Below the pieces are notes generated by a model. The model saw nothing but the letters and a program-made list of their open reading frames with translations. It did not search any database and was not told where the DNA came from. Source: Xylogone sp. PMI_703 (lineage: Eukaryota; Ascomycota; Leotiomycetes). From it: a stretch of DNA of 64,000 nt. The DNA lies in assembly GCA_021399445.1 (NCBI GenBank), contig JAJTUQ010000003.1, forward strand, positions 1,364,001 through 1,428,000. Direction: 5' to 3'. This document shows, in pieces, positions 34,335 through 44,855 of this stretch; the stretch's first letter is position 1; every line of letters begins with the position of its first letter. A program made the position numbers and the translations under genes.

Positions 34335-34928
34335 TCCATTGATTGTTCAGTGGAATGACGTGTCAAGGTGAAGATATTTGCGATCGGGGATATGCCACAG
34401 GGGTATGCAGGTCAATTTATAAAATATCACGAGTATCGTTATCAGAAGCTCGAGACATATCATGGTGATGACTAGTTGATTCTATCAGGCATAGGCTGAT
34501 AAGAACACCCTAGAGTCGCTTCGATCTGTTACTGTATCAGCCGTTAATATCACTTGGCTTGTCCAGATCGCGTTTCATCTCCTAGCTCATCTCCTCGAGT
34601 TACTAGATAAAGCTTAGCGCAGTACTCCACCACCCACTTTTGCACATGCTGAGGCCCGGATCTCCTCAACTTGCTCTAAAAGAGCAAAGATGACTTTCTA
34701 CAGAGTACTAGTACCCGGATCTTCTTAGGCCATCGGTCTTCTTCGTATCTAGGCTGGCTACTAGAGTCTTCTCATGTGACTAATTCTCCTGGACTTACTG
34801 CATACGATGTTTGCTTGATTGCTCCATGTTATAAATTTGCGAAGTGTCTTTGGCTGGAAGGAGAATTGCAACTGAGCACAAGCAAATAGTCCCAATTATT
34901 GCAGTTTTTTACTTTTCTACTTTCCATA
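34335..34928. promoter_or_regulatory. Divergent MFS/P450 promoter with a repeated CCCGGATCTYCTYA element
   Basis: CCCGGATCTCCTCA (34655-34668) recurs as CCCGGATCTTCTTA (34714-34727), 59 bases apart, with two transitions. Immediately before the second copy is the 10-bp palindrome GTACTAGTAC (34705-34714). The repeat contains CGG and could bind a zinc-cluster regulator. Function is inferred only. Confidence 0.35.
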
Positions 34929-36609
34929 ATGCTGGGAATTTGGTTACTGGCTCTGGTTTGGCTGTCATATGCCCTCTTCCATGCAGTTCAAGCGTACAGA
35001 ACCAGGGTGCCTGGCCCTTGGTATACCAACCTCACCAGTCTTGTCTTGAAATACTATGAATTTACAAAACATCGCCGATTATGGATTCATTCGCTTCATA
35101 AACGCTACGGTCCTGTTGTTCGATTAGCACCTAATGAGGTCTCTTTTGCCAACCTGGAAGGAATGAAAGAGATATACCAAAGCAGTGGCAGTGGCTATGA
35201 TAAAACGGAGTTTTATGATTTGTTTATGCAATATAATCATCGGTAGGAGATTTTCACAGGGAAGCAATCTTGAATAGACAAAGGTTTCCTAACCAGCTTG
35301 TCAGGACAATGTTTTCAACTTTAAACAAATACGACGTTAGTTTATTAACTTGTTGAGCTATAATCACAGCTAACAACCGTGGCAGCATTCTCAGAGGAAG
35401 AAACTATTTGCTGAGAAGTATGCTATGACCAATATCCTCAATTCGCAGGTAATAGAAGGCATTCAGGAGAGATCTGCTTCAGTTATTAAGCAATGTGAAG
35501 CCTCTTTAGGCAGCTACCTTGACATTTATGCAGGTTATCCGTTTTCACTCTATAATAAAAGTCTTTGGACTAACGAACTACAGGTCACTCTTCATTGTTA
35601 TGCACTTGACTGTGCATCGCACTTCCTCTTTAGCCCGAATGGAACCGATACCTTGAATAACGCAAACGACTTCAAGCTAATGCAGGAGTTATCTTATCAT
35701 GATAGCATCAAGCGTAAGAATGAGTAGGGGATAGTTTGTCGTGTTCAATTCTAACGTTTTCATTGTCATTAGAGCGATTTATTCAATACTATTTGCCGGC
35801 TGTCAATAAGGTACTCCCACTTTTTAGCTCCAAGTCGGTCCCGCTTTCAAAAACCTATGTGCTTGACCGGGCGAATGACCCTCAACCAAATGAAGCATCG
35901 CTCATGTATAAACTGCAGAGTAAATCTTCAGACCTGTTGACAATTCAAATGGCGGCTGAATGTATGGACCATATGGCTGCAGGTATTGACACCACAGGAG
36001 ATGGCCTCTGCTTTCTCATGTATGAACTGTCATTACCACGTTCACAGCATATACAAGAGCGCCTTCGTAATGAAATAATTCAGAATCCACTCACAAAACT
36101 AGATGAGCTACCATATTTGGATGCTGTGGTTAAAGAAGGATTACGGCTTTTCCCTCCTATTCCAATGAGCTTGCCGAGATATGTTCCAGAACAAGGAAGG
36201 ACTATTTCTGGATATAAACTCCCTGAAGGCTCTATTGTGAGCTGTCAAGCATATTCGTTACATCTACTAAACGAGGATGTATATCCAAATGCGGAGTGCT
36301 TTATCCCTGATCGATGGCTTCACATGGAAGGGGAACTCGATAGAAATAGGCTATTTTTTGCATTCGCATCTGGTGGCAGAGGCTGTATCGGAAAGAAGTA
36401 GGTCAATTTGTTGAACAATAAAAGTTGCATTGATACTAATACGACGTAGCTTAGCAATGGTTGAGATGAAGACGTTGTTGCGAAATATATATGGGAAGTA
36501 CAGGACTACAGTTGCACCAGAAATGAAAGGGGATATGTCAATTGACGATCAGATAATTGCGTCGCGACCAAAGGATCAAACATGTCTTCTAGTATTCGAA
36601 AATATGTAA
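34929..36609 (+). CDS. Cytochrome P450 monooxygenase
   Basis: 485-residue microsomal haem monooxygenase; five exons: 34929-35242, 35305-35335, 35386-35713, 35773-36397 and 36450-36609. An N-terminal membrane anchor (LGIWLLALVWLSYALFH) precedes the proline-rich VPGPWYTN. The I-helix oxygen-activation motif AAGIDTTGD lies near residue 294, the ExxR pair in KEGLRLFPP near 348, PDRW in the PERF region, and the haem loop FASGGRGCIG with the cysteine ligand near 429. The last intron splits the haem exon so that CIGK continues into NLAMVEMK. All key residues are present, so an active enzyme is likely. The class cannot be assigned reliably from motifs. Divergent from an MFS exporter. Confidence 0.92.
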
Positions 36610-37619
36610 AATCCACCAAATTGGCACTAAAGCTAACAGTAGCAATTTATCTTTCCTCCTTCCATTGTTTTCGAGGATGCAGTTATCACATTGTATATTC
36701 CCAATGAAAACGTAAATTTTCACAAGATCGTGTTTAATACCTACGAATGGTGAAAGACATTCATGCTCTCCCACAAGGCCCTCATCGATCGAATCGCTCA
36801 AATTCCAGGCAATTAGCTCATAAGTCTATAGAGCCCGCAGCGATACCGAGCCTGCGGGGCCTACCGAGCATATTGGATTAACCCCTTTAACACCCTCGCT
36901 GACCTTATACAAAAGTTTCTCCGACTCCCATAGTTTCGCTGAACGCCACACTTTTTACTCCATTGAACTGTAAACCGCCATAGTGGCTGGAGAGTGGGAA
37001 TACGTAGCGCCACTTTTTTGTCTGAACATTGACCCTCTTTTCCTTGCCTTGCGCATTCTTCCTTGAGCCATTAGCGTGCGGCGCACTGCAGAGGAGCTCA
37101 AATCCTGCAAGAGTATTGATGGACTTCTAGATGCCCGAGAGTGACCAGGAGTTGTACCCTGAGACAGTCAGACATTTACACCCTTTGCGAGTACTAGCGT
37201 TTGGTCTTCCCACGGCTCAAGAAAGATGTCAAAATTCATCATCTCTCTTTACCTTTTGTATGCTTATAAATTTCTTATTTAGAGGTAACATTTAAAGATA
37301 TTTTCGGGTAACTTGGCTAATGTTAATGAAAGCCTGTAAACCGCATTATGCGACATCCAAAATGAAATCCTCTCTCGATCTTAATTGATACAGTCAAAGA
37401 GATTTAGAGTACATATCACAACAAGAGGTTGACTAATGGAGAGATAAAAAGGTCTGATTGAATTAAATCCTATAGTGCAATTACAGTATAACTTGCAATG
37501 GTAATTGCACCACAGGGGCAACGAATTGAATATTCACCCATAGTGAGAATGATGTGGTAAATATCGTTATACACATATAATATATGCGTATACTGAATAC
37601 CCGTATTGCACCGACATAT
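36610..37619. other. Intergenic stretch with no supported gene
   Basis: About 1.0 kb between the P450 and the small secreted gene. A short GC-rich dyad, CCCGCAG and CTGCGGG, lies at about 36835-36859. No gene is seen. Confidence 0.4.
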
Positions 37620-37949
37620 TTAGCAACCATTGTGGTCAGCAATCCTGTAAGAGACCATTGGAGAAAACAACAAAACACAGCCATCATCGACCGAGAGTTG
37701 GAATGTATCGGAGCCTATATCTGGGCAATCGCGTTCCGTGAAGAGACAGGCGAAACTGTCGCCGTTGGATCCAAAACCACCCTGTGCGCTAGCAAGCGGG
37801 AAGGGCAAATTAAAACATCCGCGGTCCGGAATGTCATGTGGTTGAATAGACTGGCCGCTACAGCCACGTTCACTAAATCCAGTCCAGTCTAGAAATGCTG
37901 ATGCTTTAAGAGCCATGAGGGCGAATGGTAAAATTATAGAGAGTTGCAT
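37620..37949 (-). CDS. Small cysteine-rich secreted protein, effector-like
   Basis: A single exon encodes 109 residues. The first 18 (MQLSIILPFALMALKASA) form a clear signal peptide. The mature part of about 91 residues has six cysteines (RGCSG, RGCFN, FACLF, RDCPD, DGCVL and a C-terminal NGC), enough for three disulfides. No transmembrane segment follows and no known domain is recognised. Size, secretion signal and cysteine content resemble fungal effectors or defensive small proteins. It lies in an AT-rich, gene-poor stretch about 0.8 kb from a MITE-like element. The function is unknown. Confidence 0.65.
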   Translation of the reverse strand: MQLSIILPFALMALKASAFLDWTGFSERGCSGQSIQPHDIPDRGCFNLPFPLASAQGGFGSNGDSFACLFTERDCPDIGSDTFQLSVDDGCVLLFSPMVSYRIADHNGC

Positions 37950-38698
37950 TGTGCTTACTTCTTAGTTAATAGTACACTTTTGTTAGGCTGTGAGTTAAGA
38001 CTTACATATATTCTAGAAAAGAATGTTATCACTCTTTAAAATGAATTAATTGTAGTTTAAGGTGCCTGAGTATCACAAAAATGATAAGTTGACGAAATGT
38101 CGATTTGAGCTTTTTACTTTCATTACACTCGATGAGCATAGATGCCTTTTTATACTCCAATACAAACCTGTTAAACGGAGATTACTACTACGTAAGCTCT
38201 GAAGATTAGCAAGCATATAATTTTATAGTTCAACGGTACTGTTAACCTGATATGGAAAGTGTGTATTTACATAAAGTACCAACATGGTTAATTATTATGA
38301 AGGTATACTGATCTTGATTTTACCGGCAGATGACCTTCTGGGTATAAGTTTTTACTCTTTCAGACTACCTTAAGTTGATAATAAAGAATTAGAGGATCAG
38401 TTACTTAGCTCAGCACTAGTATTACACCCTAGTAATATGTTGTGCAGTTGACTGTATCAGAAAACTAACCTTATCTAAGAAATCGAGTGCGAAGGTGGAT
38501 TCATCAGCACCGATAAGTCTTGTCTTGATCCCTTTTCTTAGTAAGCTTATAGTTCTAATCATAGACCGTTAACAATCAAGAATATGGGAATCAACAAGTC
38601 TGGAGCTTCCATTCATGTGATACTTTAAACCATTAACATGCCTCATCAGAATTTATCAACCGCATTTTAACCCGCATCGCCCAACCCCCTGTTGCATA
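37950..38698. other. AT-rich intergenic DNA left of the MITE-like element
   Basis: About 750 bases containing the presumed promoter of the small secreted gene. No open frame of note and no repeat found. Confidence 0.4.
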
Positions 38699-39036
38699 TG
38701 TTCCGGCCCGTAAGCCAACCTGATCGGACAGTTAATCGTCCAGCCTGTAAGTAAATATAACCTAAATAGCAATATAGCAATATATATAAAAGCCTTCAAA
38801 CTTTACTACAATGATAATATATTATAGGGCTTTAAAGCCTGTAAGCGAGCAAAGAACTATAACAGCTGTAAATAAATCGTTAATACTGTACGGCATGACT
38901 TATAACTAGTACAAATACTCAAATGTAAAGCGTTTTTAAAAGCTTTTATTCAATGTGTTATATTATTATTTAAGCTATGTTGGCTTGCGGGCCGGACGAT
39001 TCACTATCCAGATAGGTTGACTTACGGACCGGAATA
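38699..39036. mobile_element. MITE-like non-autonomous element with bipartite terminal inverted repeats
   Basis: The ends TGTTCCGGCCCGTAAGCCAA and, on the other strand, TATTCCGGTCCGTAAGTCAA are inverted repeats extending about 75 bases inward with mainly C/T and A/G differences. Each arm holds two copies of a TCCGGCCCGYAAGCCAAC-like motif roughly 40 bases apart; the inner copies are at about 38739-38756 and 38978-38996. The interior is AT-rich and has no coding capacity. CATA flanks both sides (38695-38698 and 39037-39040), a candidate 4-bp target duplication. This is the structure of a short DNA-transposon derivative mobilised in trans. The bias toward transitions is what repeat-induced point mutation would leave, but that is inference. 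Confidence 0.7.
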
Positions 39037-39788
39037 CATACCGTATTTCGGAAATGAATCAACCCTACTTGTTACAAAAGTAAGCAAATTGCGTCTCACA
39101 ATCTAGTCCGTCCGCATCGTCTCTCATTAGGCTCGCTTCGTTGGTTCCGCTTCACTTCTTCCTCAGCTTCCACATGGGAATATCCTCTCATGATATCCAA
39201 ACTAGCTCTTATCGGCTGTATACAACTACGCCACGTTTACCAATATCTATTTAACATAGGTCAAGTGGTGTTGCAAGATGTAACCCGCTCGAGTGAGCTT
39301 TTTCTGTCTCTATCTAATGCTTGGTAAGCGAAAAGTCCAGCTTTCAAGCAAAGTTTAGTCACTGCAGTGAGGACATCAGGATGCGGTACTCATACATAGC
39401 CCGATCAGTGATTTCTTGGTCTCTACAGATATGAGCGTGATTTAAATTCATGTAAGGACTTGATTTGTTTCAGACTAGTATACCAATGTCTGTAACAAAA
39501 CAAAACAATATAAATAACCCTTCTATCCCAAAGAGAACTGCAAAAGATGAACAATACAACATTTTTGAATTCTCTCCTAGACGTTTCTATGCAGCTATAT
39601 ATACTTGAATTTAAGTGCTAGCTATAATCTGCTCGTCCGTCACTGAGGTTCCAGAAAATGTTCCTGAGACAATCAACTTAATCAACCTGACTTCTATTAT
39701 TAGAAGATAGCGGACCGTAAGCTAGAGCCATCAAATCACTGTCGGAATCTGTGTTGAAGCCCAGCAACCCTGATACGGTAGCAGTTTC
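39037..39788. other. AT-rich intergenic DNA right of the MITE-like element
   Basis: About 750 bases ending at the 3' side of the flavin-reductase-like gene. No gene or clear repeat is recognised. Confidence 0.4.
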
Positions 39789-40565
39789 TCACTTCTTAAT
39801 GCCATTGATACCCCCAGATTCGGCTGCGTCAATGTCCTTCGTTTCTTCGACCTCAGCAGAGTTAGAAAAGCCCCTATACTTCTCTTCTGCAATATTAGCC
39901 AGGATTGATTTATCAAGCTTCCTTCCCGTCAGTCCGTAAAACTCCTGGAAACTCATGATCATCGGGTTCCATTTGTCTGGATCGATTTGATTTGGGTGGC
40001 CACCCATCCTAATCTCTTCATGTACGTGAGTTCTAATAACTTTGACCTCCAATGCAATAAATCCCTTCGTATCTGCATCACGCATCATATCATATACTCC
40101 GACAAGTTCCGCCCCCATCTGAGCCGGGCATTCTGCTATCCTGGCTGGGCGAACTAGATCAGACTTCAAAGGCGTTAAGCCCGCACGACCAAATTTATCA
40201 GGCACATACTCGTATCCGTTTGTGCGCTTAAAATAATTATATGGATTGTCAGGAGTTGCAGTCAGCATATCTTTTGATCCCGTTGTTCTAGCAATTGCGT
40301 TCACAGCGTCTGCCATGGTGTCCGAAGGTAGATTGAGAACACACTGCTTGGTGCGGATGAGGTTCAAGGTAGTCTGTGAGATGGCACCTAGTCCTAACAT
40401 GCACCGATTTCCCAACCACCAAGCTGAAGACATTGGGCATATATTGAATGTTGAGTCTGGATTTTCGGTGGAGATCTGAACAACTGGTGTTCCCCAGTAG
40501 AATATTGCAGGCGAGATAGTGCAGTGATTTTTCAAAACCAATCTGTTTATCAGGTTTGATGCCAT
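39789..40565 (-). CDS. Flavin-reductase-like FMN-binding split-barrel protein
   Basis: A single exon encodes 258 residues starting MASNLINRL; an in-frame ATG 31 codons upstream was rejected because it precedes the domain start. The protein fits the flavin reductase-like domain family: SPAIFYWGTPVVQISTENP, FNICPMSSAWWLGNRCMLGLG and ISQTTLNLIRTKQCVLNLPS correspond to the FMN-binding barrel, and AECPAQMGAEL with ALEVKVIRTHVHE to later strands. Members bind FMN and reduce flavin or act as flavin-dependent oxidoreductases. It could supply reduced flavin to a neighbouring enzyme, but no flavin monooxygenase is seen nearby. No introns, unlike its neighbours. Confidence 0.85.
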   Translation of the reverse strand: MASNLINRLVLKNHCTISPAIFYWGTPVVQISTENPDSTFNICPMSSAWWLGNRCMLGLGAISQTTLNLIRTKQCVLNLPSDTMADAVNAIARTTGSKDMLTATPDNPYNYFKRTNGYEYVPDKFGRAGLTPLKSDLVRPARIAECPAQMGAELVGVYDMMRDADTKGFIALEVKVIRTHVHEEIRMGGHPNQIDPDKWNPMIMSFQEFYGLTGRKLDKSILANIAEEKYRGFSNSAEVEETKDIDAAESGGINGIKK

Positions 40566-41417
40566 GATGTAATGATTATTTGAAGATAGCTTAAAGAGAT
40601 TTTGGAATTGAACGGAATGCCAGAAGAGACGATGCAGTGGATTTGGAAAACACCGCACTGTTAGATAGTAGACCCGTTTATATACATATCTCGAAATCTT
40701 ATGCGTTGCAAACGGAGCCTATACATGAGACTAACATTCTATCAAACTACCGAGTCATATCAAGTAATAGTATGGTACCTATGAAATATGCAGCTGAGTG
40801 AGTAAAGTCATTCCCCCGAGCGATGCGGAATTTTTCGTCACATTAGGATATTGTGGAACTATCAGTTGTTATCCTCGGAGACGGTTGCTTTCATGTGTAC
40901 GCCTCTCATCAACATGTCACAGGCGTTGTGTATTACGGCAACGTAATAGTGATCGTCTAACCTTATGATTTATCACATTAAGAAATATACCCATCAGCTA
41001 TCATATCTATGGCCAAGAGAGCAGACGCAATATGCTTATTAAATTAAACTCCAATAAGATGAAATAGTGCCGCTATTGGTCACTTTAAAGTCAGTATATT
41101 TTTGCGGTTCCGGCTGATCGCGATGGGTCCACTACATTTATATTATTAGTCATAACAATAACCTAGCTTAGATAACTAACGTCGAAGCGTCCAATTAACG
41201 CAGGTAAGTAGGCAAGGAACATAATTATAATAAGGACATTGTTGATTTAAACGGGATGCTGGGATAGAAGAATTGTATACGCCTGATGGTGGCCGAGAAA
41301 TTTGTCATAGCTAGCTTATATGAGTCTTGATGATGATTTAATTCCATATTAAAGATATGTTATCTTTAATACTATTCTAGAACTCTTATTCTAATAGTTC
41401 TCTTAGCTTTCGAGTCG
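40566..41417. other. Intergenic stretch with no supported gene
   Basis: About 850 AT-rich bases: promoter side of the flavin-reductase-like gene and 3' flank of the epimerase gene, both on the minus strand. Nothing else recognised. Confidence 0.4.
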
Positions 41418-42813
41418 TCATTTTGTATTCTGCAGAATTAAGTCTACTTCTTCATCTGCTGTTTCAAGAATATGTGTTGGCGAAAATTGTGGCTTCCATC
41501 CAATTTCCTTGCCATGTTCCGCGGTAAATGTACAGCTGTAAAGGAGCTCGTCAGTATTCTATATTTCTGTAGCCTCTGTCAGTATCAAGCACTTACAGTC
41601 CTCCGATCTGGATTTGGACGTATTCTTTTGGGCACCCCAGGGCTTTGCCCATTCCTTCCAAAGCTGACGCATCGGCAGGTATGACAGAGCTATCCTCAAT
41701 GACATTACGCTTTACTAATGATGTAGCTATATTTGCATACAGGTCATCCCATGCAATGCTACCAGAAGCAGCAAGATAATAACCATTCTTTCCATAACCC
41801 AAGCTATTGCCAGCCAGGATGCTATGCAGAAGTTGTAGGTAGAGCGTTGTATTGTCGATTACATGACACACAGGCCAGGTCTATGTCACGGTGCTTAGTT
41901 TCACGAGGTAGAGCATATTTTTTTTTGATTGCTGATCGTTTTTGCCACAGCTAGGGATGGAGAAGGAAACTTACAGGAACGCCATCGTCGACTTTGTATA
42001 CTCGTCCAGTTGCCTTTGCTGCTTGTACAATTGCGACTGTCTGAATGGATATTTTATTTCCAAAGCCTTCGCCTCTGCCATCTGAACAAGACATCAGTAC
42101 CGGGCTACTTTCTAAGACCTTGTTTTCTAGTTTCATGAGATACTTACACACTATACAAGGCACAAAGATATAACTACGAACCCCGTGGTTTTCAGCAGCA
42201 TCGATAACATCACAATTAGTCTTCACAGCCTACGGTAATCGATCTTATTAGTCAAAAGCAGCTTGTACGTCTCTATGGGAAAAACTCACATCTCCCATCC
42301 GTGGTACCTTTGCACGTTGATTCCTCTGGATATCATAGAGATTTGGGTCCGTGTCCAGGAGGAGATCAGCTGTTGGTGCACCAGCATGGCTGGAAAACAT
42401 CTTCGCACCAGAGGTCTTTTATCTATGTCAAAGCTAATCACACAAATGGATGATTGGATTCATCGGAGTAGCAGTACACTTACATGTAGAAAGTGTACAT
42501 TCTCCCCAGTTTTCCTCTTCACTTCTTCCAGGGCCTTGATGAAATGAATCTGTGATTCCGAACTCGCAGCATCGATCAGAAAGTACACGATCGTGATATC
42601 GTTTTTAACAATGTTATCCCACACTTCTACTTCATTATAGGGATTGAACATAAGAGGGTCAGCGCCATATCTTTTGATAGCCTCTGCTTGAGCATCGGTA
42701 CGAACAAGCCCATACAGTCCGGCGTAAGAGGGAAGGTCCGCATGTGCTAGGCGGGAGAGGAGGGTACCCCCGAGGTAGCCAGAGCCACCTGTGACGAGAA
42801 CTTTGTGAGGCAT
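41418..42813 (-). CDS. NAD(P)-dependent epimerase/dehydratase (extended SDR)
   Basis: 348-residue Rossmann-fold enzyme of the extended/atypical SDR class. Six exons: 42813-42484, 42415-42290, 42229-42148, 42081-41975, 41880-41597 and 41535-41418. The cofactor motif VTGGSGYLGGTLL is at residues 7-19; TSGAKMFSSHAG follows where the catalytic Ser/Thr region of nucleoside-diphosphate-sugar epimerase-like proteins lies, then SYIFVPCIVYGRGEGFGN and the C-terminal CHVIDNTTLYLQLL. The usual YxxxK pair is not obvious, as in many fungal atypical members. The substrate is unknown. Neighbours on the same strand are the flavin-reductase-like protein and a GMC oxidase. Confidence 0.85.
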
Positions 42814-44325
42814 GATGGCAGGTAAATAAGTTGCTGACGGGAGTGTATTCTGTTCTCAATATGCTACAAAAAAATGAATCAAACTGAGAAGTTCCTGTTA
42901 TCCGACCGTCCGACGCGGGTTGCTGATTATAAAGCTATACCAACTAGGCTTTTCGTTCTGTATTTGAATGCACAAAGCATCGAATCGGATTATGGGTAAA
43001 CCCGAATCCGATTCAAAAATCCACGGATTTTAGCCATGTAATTGCAACTATTCCTTATTAAGAAAGTAATATCCGGAGGAAGTTCAGCAAGTCTTGACAA
43101 AACAGTTCACTTACATATAGCTAACAACACTTCAACACTCCACTACTCCTAATTTGTATAGCAGCTGTTTGGTAAGGAGTCTTATCTCCATTTAATAATA
43201 CCAAGAATATAATTTTGCCACTGGCCTGTTATACAACATGGTCTAGAATTATAATGTATAGTCATTCAAAATATTATCAACTTAATCGGTAATACAATAA
43301 TTGTCACCAGTAACTAAAGTCAAGCATATTAGCTATTTCTATAATTATTATAATATTGCAAAGCACGAAAAGAAACCAGTGAGGGAATTACACCTTGCGA
43401 TCAAAAAATTAAAGCGCATCAAGATTGGTTACCACACAATGACTCTATATGGAGCGTATATCAACTGCCTTCCCCCTCCCTTAAATGTATTCACTGCAGT
43501 AATAGTATTTGCAAGGAGTGGATATTATAGTGGGTATCCAGTGATACCCGACAAGGTCCCAAAAACCTATCGGAACATAGGTCTGGTTATGGAAAATAGT
43601 GAAGAATTGAATGGTATCATTTTGTCCCACAGTACAATCTAAGGTGAGTATCATAATACGAATTAAATAGCCCCATATAGCAGGCTATAGTCACTTAGGG
43701 TTCGTATACGCAACAGCGGTTGCTCCCTTATTCTCTTATTTGAGCATTGTCATATCTTTATGGGGAGAGTGTCCACATTACATACAAGTGAGCAATCGGA
43801 GCATTGAGCGAGCTAGCTTACTCTACTAGGAGGATGAATTTAGGGAAAGGAATAGTAAATCGATAAGCAATTGGCTGTTGAGTTCACTTTGACCGATATA
43901 CTACTGCTAATGTATAACTATCACCTCTTTCAAGATGGCGTTAAAAAAGTAACTAACGTTCTACCTCTTGCGGAGTAACTAAATCTATGATAGCCTGCGA
44001 AGACGGAACAATCTTTACAATGATGATTTGTAACGCGTACCGGGCCATACTACATTAGGGAACTATCAGGGTGGTGGAGCAGGTGTTAGTGATGGCAAGG
44101 ATGATTGTAAGCCCTAGACCATATGTAGTAACTCTACAATTTCTAGGGTACACTTAAATGCAGGCACAGTTTACCTAAATGCACATAAATTTACGGATAT
44201 CGGAAGCGCTTGAACAAACAAATAGTCGAGTGTGTTCATACAAATATCGATGTAATATTCTATAGAGGATAAATCAATAAATTATATGTGTTAACGTAAT
44301 TTTGCATACAATAGACAGTTTGTAC
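42814..44325. other. Intergenic stretch with no supported gene
   Basis: About 1.5 kb of AT-rich DNA with stretches such as ATTATTATAATATTG. An open frame at 43301-43642 lacks an ATG start and any motif and was not accepted. Confidence 0.45.
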
Positions 44326-44444
44326 TGTATGGGCTGCACTATATCATCAACGCCCTACGACTGTTGGCTTCGTTTAGAATGCTTACAGGCCCGAGGCCCC
44401 GGTAAGCGAAGCCTTGTAGGGCCTGTAATAGTACAGCTCATACA
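44326..44444. repeat. Imperfect 119-bp inverted repeat (hairpin/MITE-like remnant)
   Basis: The ends TGTATGGGCTGCACTAT (44326-44342) and, reversed, TGTATGAGCTGTACTAT (44444-44428) match in 15 of 17 positions, the differences being transitions. Further in, GCCCTAC, GGCTTCG and GCTTAC recur on both arms around a GC-rich centre near 44390-44400; the left arm has extra bases. This is a foldback structure in AT-rich DNA. Its class is unknown. Confidence 0.6.
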
Positions 44445-44855
44445 ACTGCTTTGATCCGATTAGTTAGTTTGGGGATTTTGAGCTCTTGGATCGACTAAAG
44501 ATTCACACTTTTCTTCCAGAGAGTGAGAACAACGATGTTGGGCAAACTACAATCATCTTTCCTGATTACTTTGTTAGTACATCGAGGGCACGTCTCACTG
44601 GTAGCAAAGTTTGTGCCCGACATTACACTTAATCATTGATATCGCTTTCCGTATAAGGAAGTAATTTATACAAAGCTGAGCAAACCACCATGATAACCTG
44701 TGATTTTCAAGTTCATATTGGCTAAATGGACATTTCTGGTATTCCGCTAATGAGCACAGATCGGCACAGTGGTTTATTTAGCCCTATATGGAGTGCTGGT
44801 ACTTAACGATGCACACCAAACGTAAAAGTAACAAAAGCCCCTTCTCATCGCCGTC
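44445..44855. other. Intergenic region at the 3' side of the GMC oxidase gene
   Basis: About 400 bases with no gene or repeat recognised beyond presumed 3' untranslated sequence. Confidence 0.4.

Noticed and set aside
43301..43642. 113-codon open frame in AT-rich DNA
   Set aside because: It lacks an ATG at its start, has no motif and biased composition expected of AT-rich non-coding sequence.
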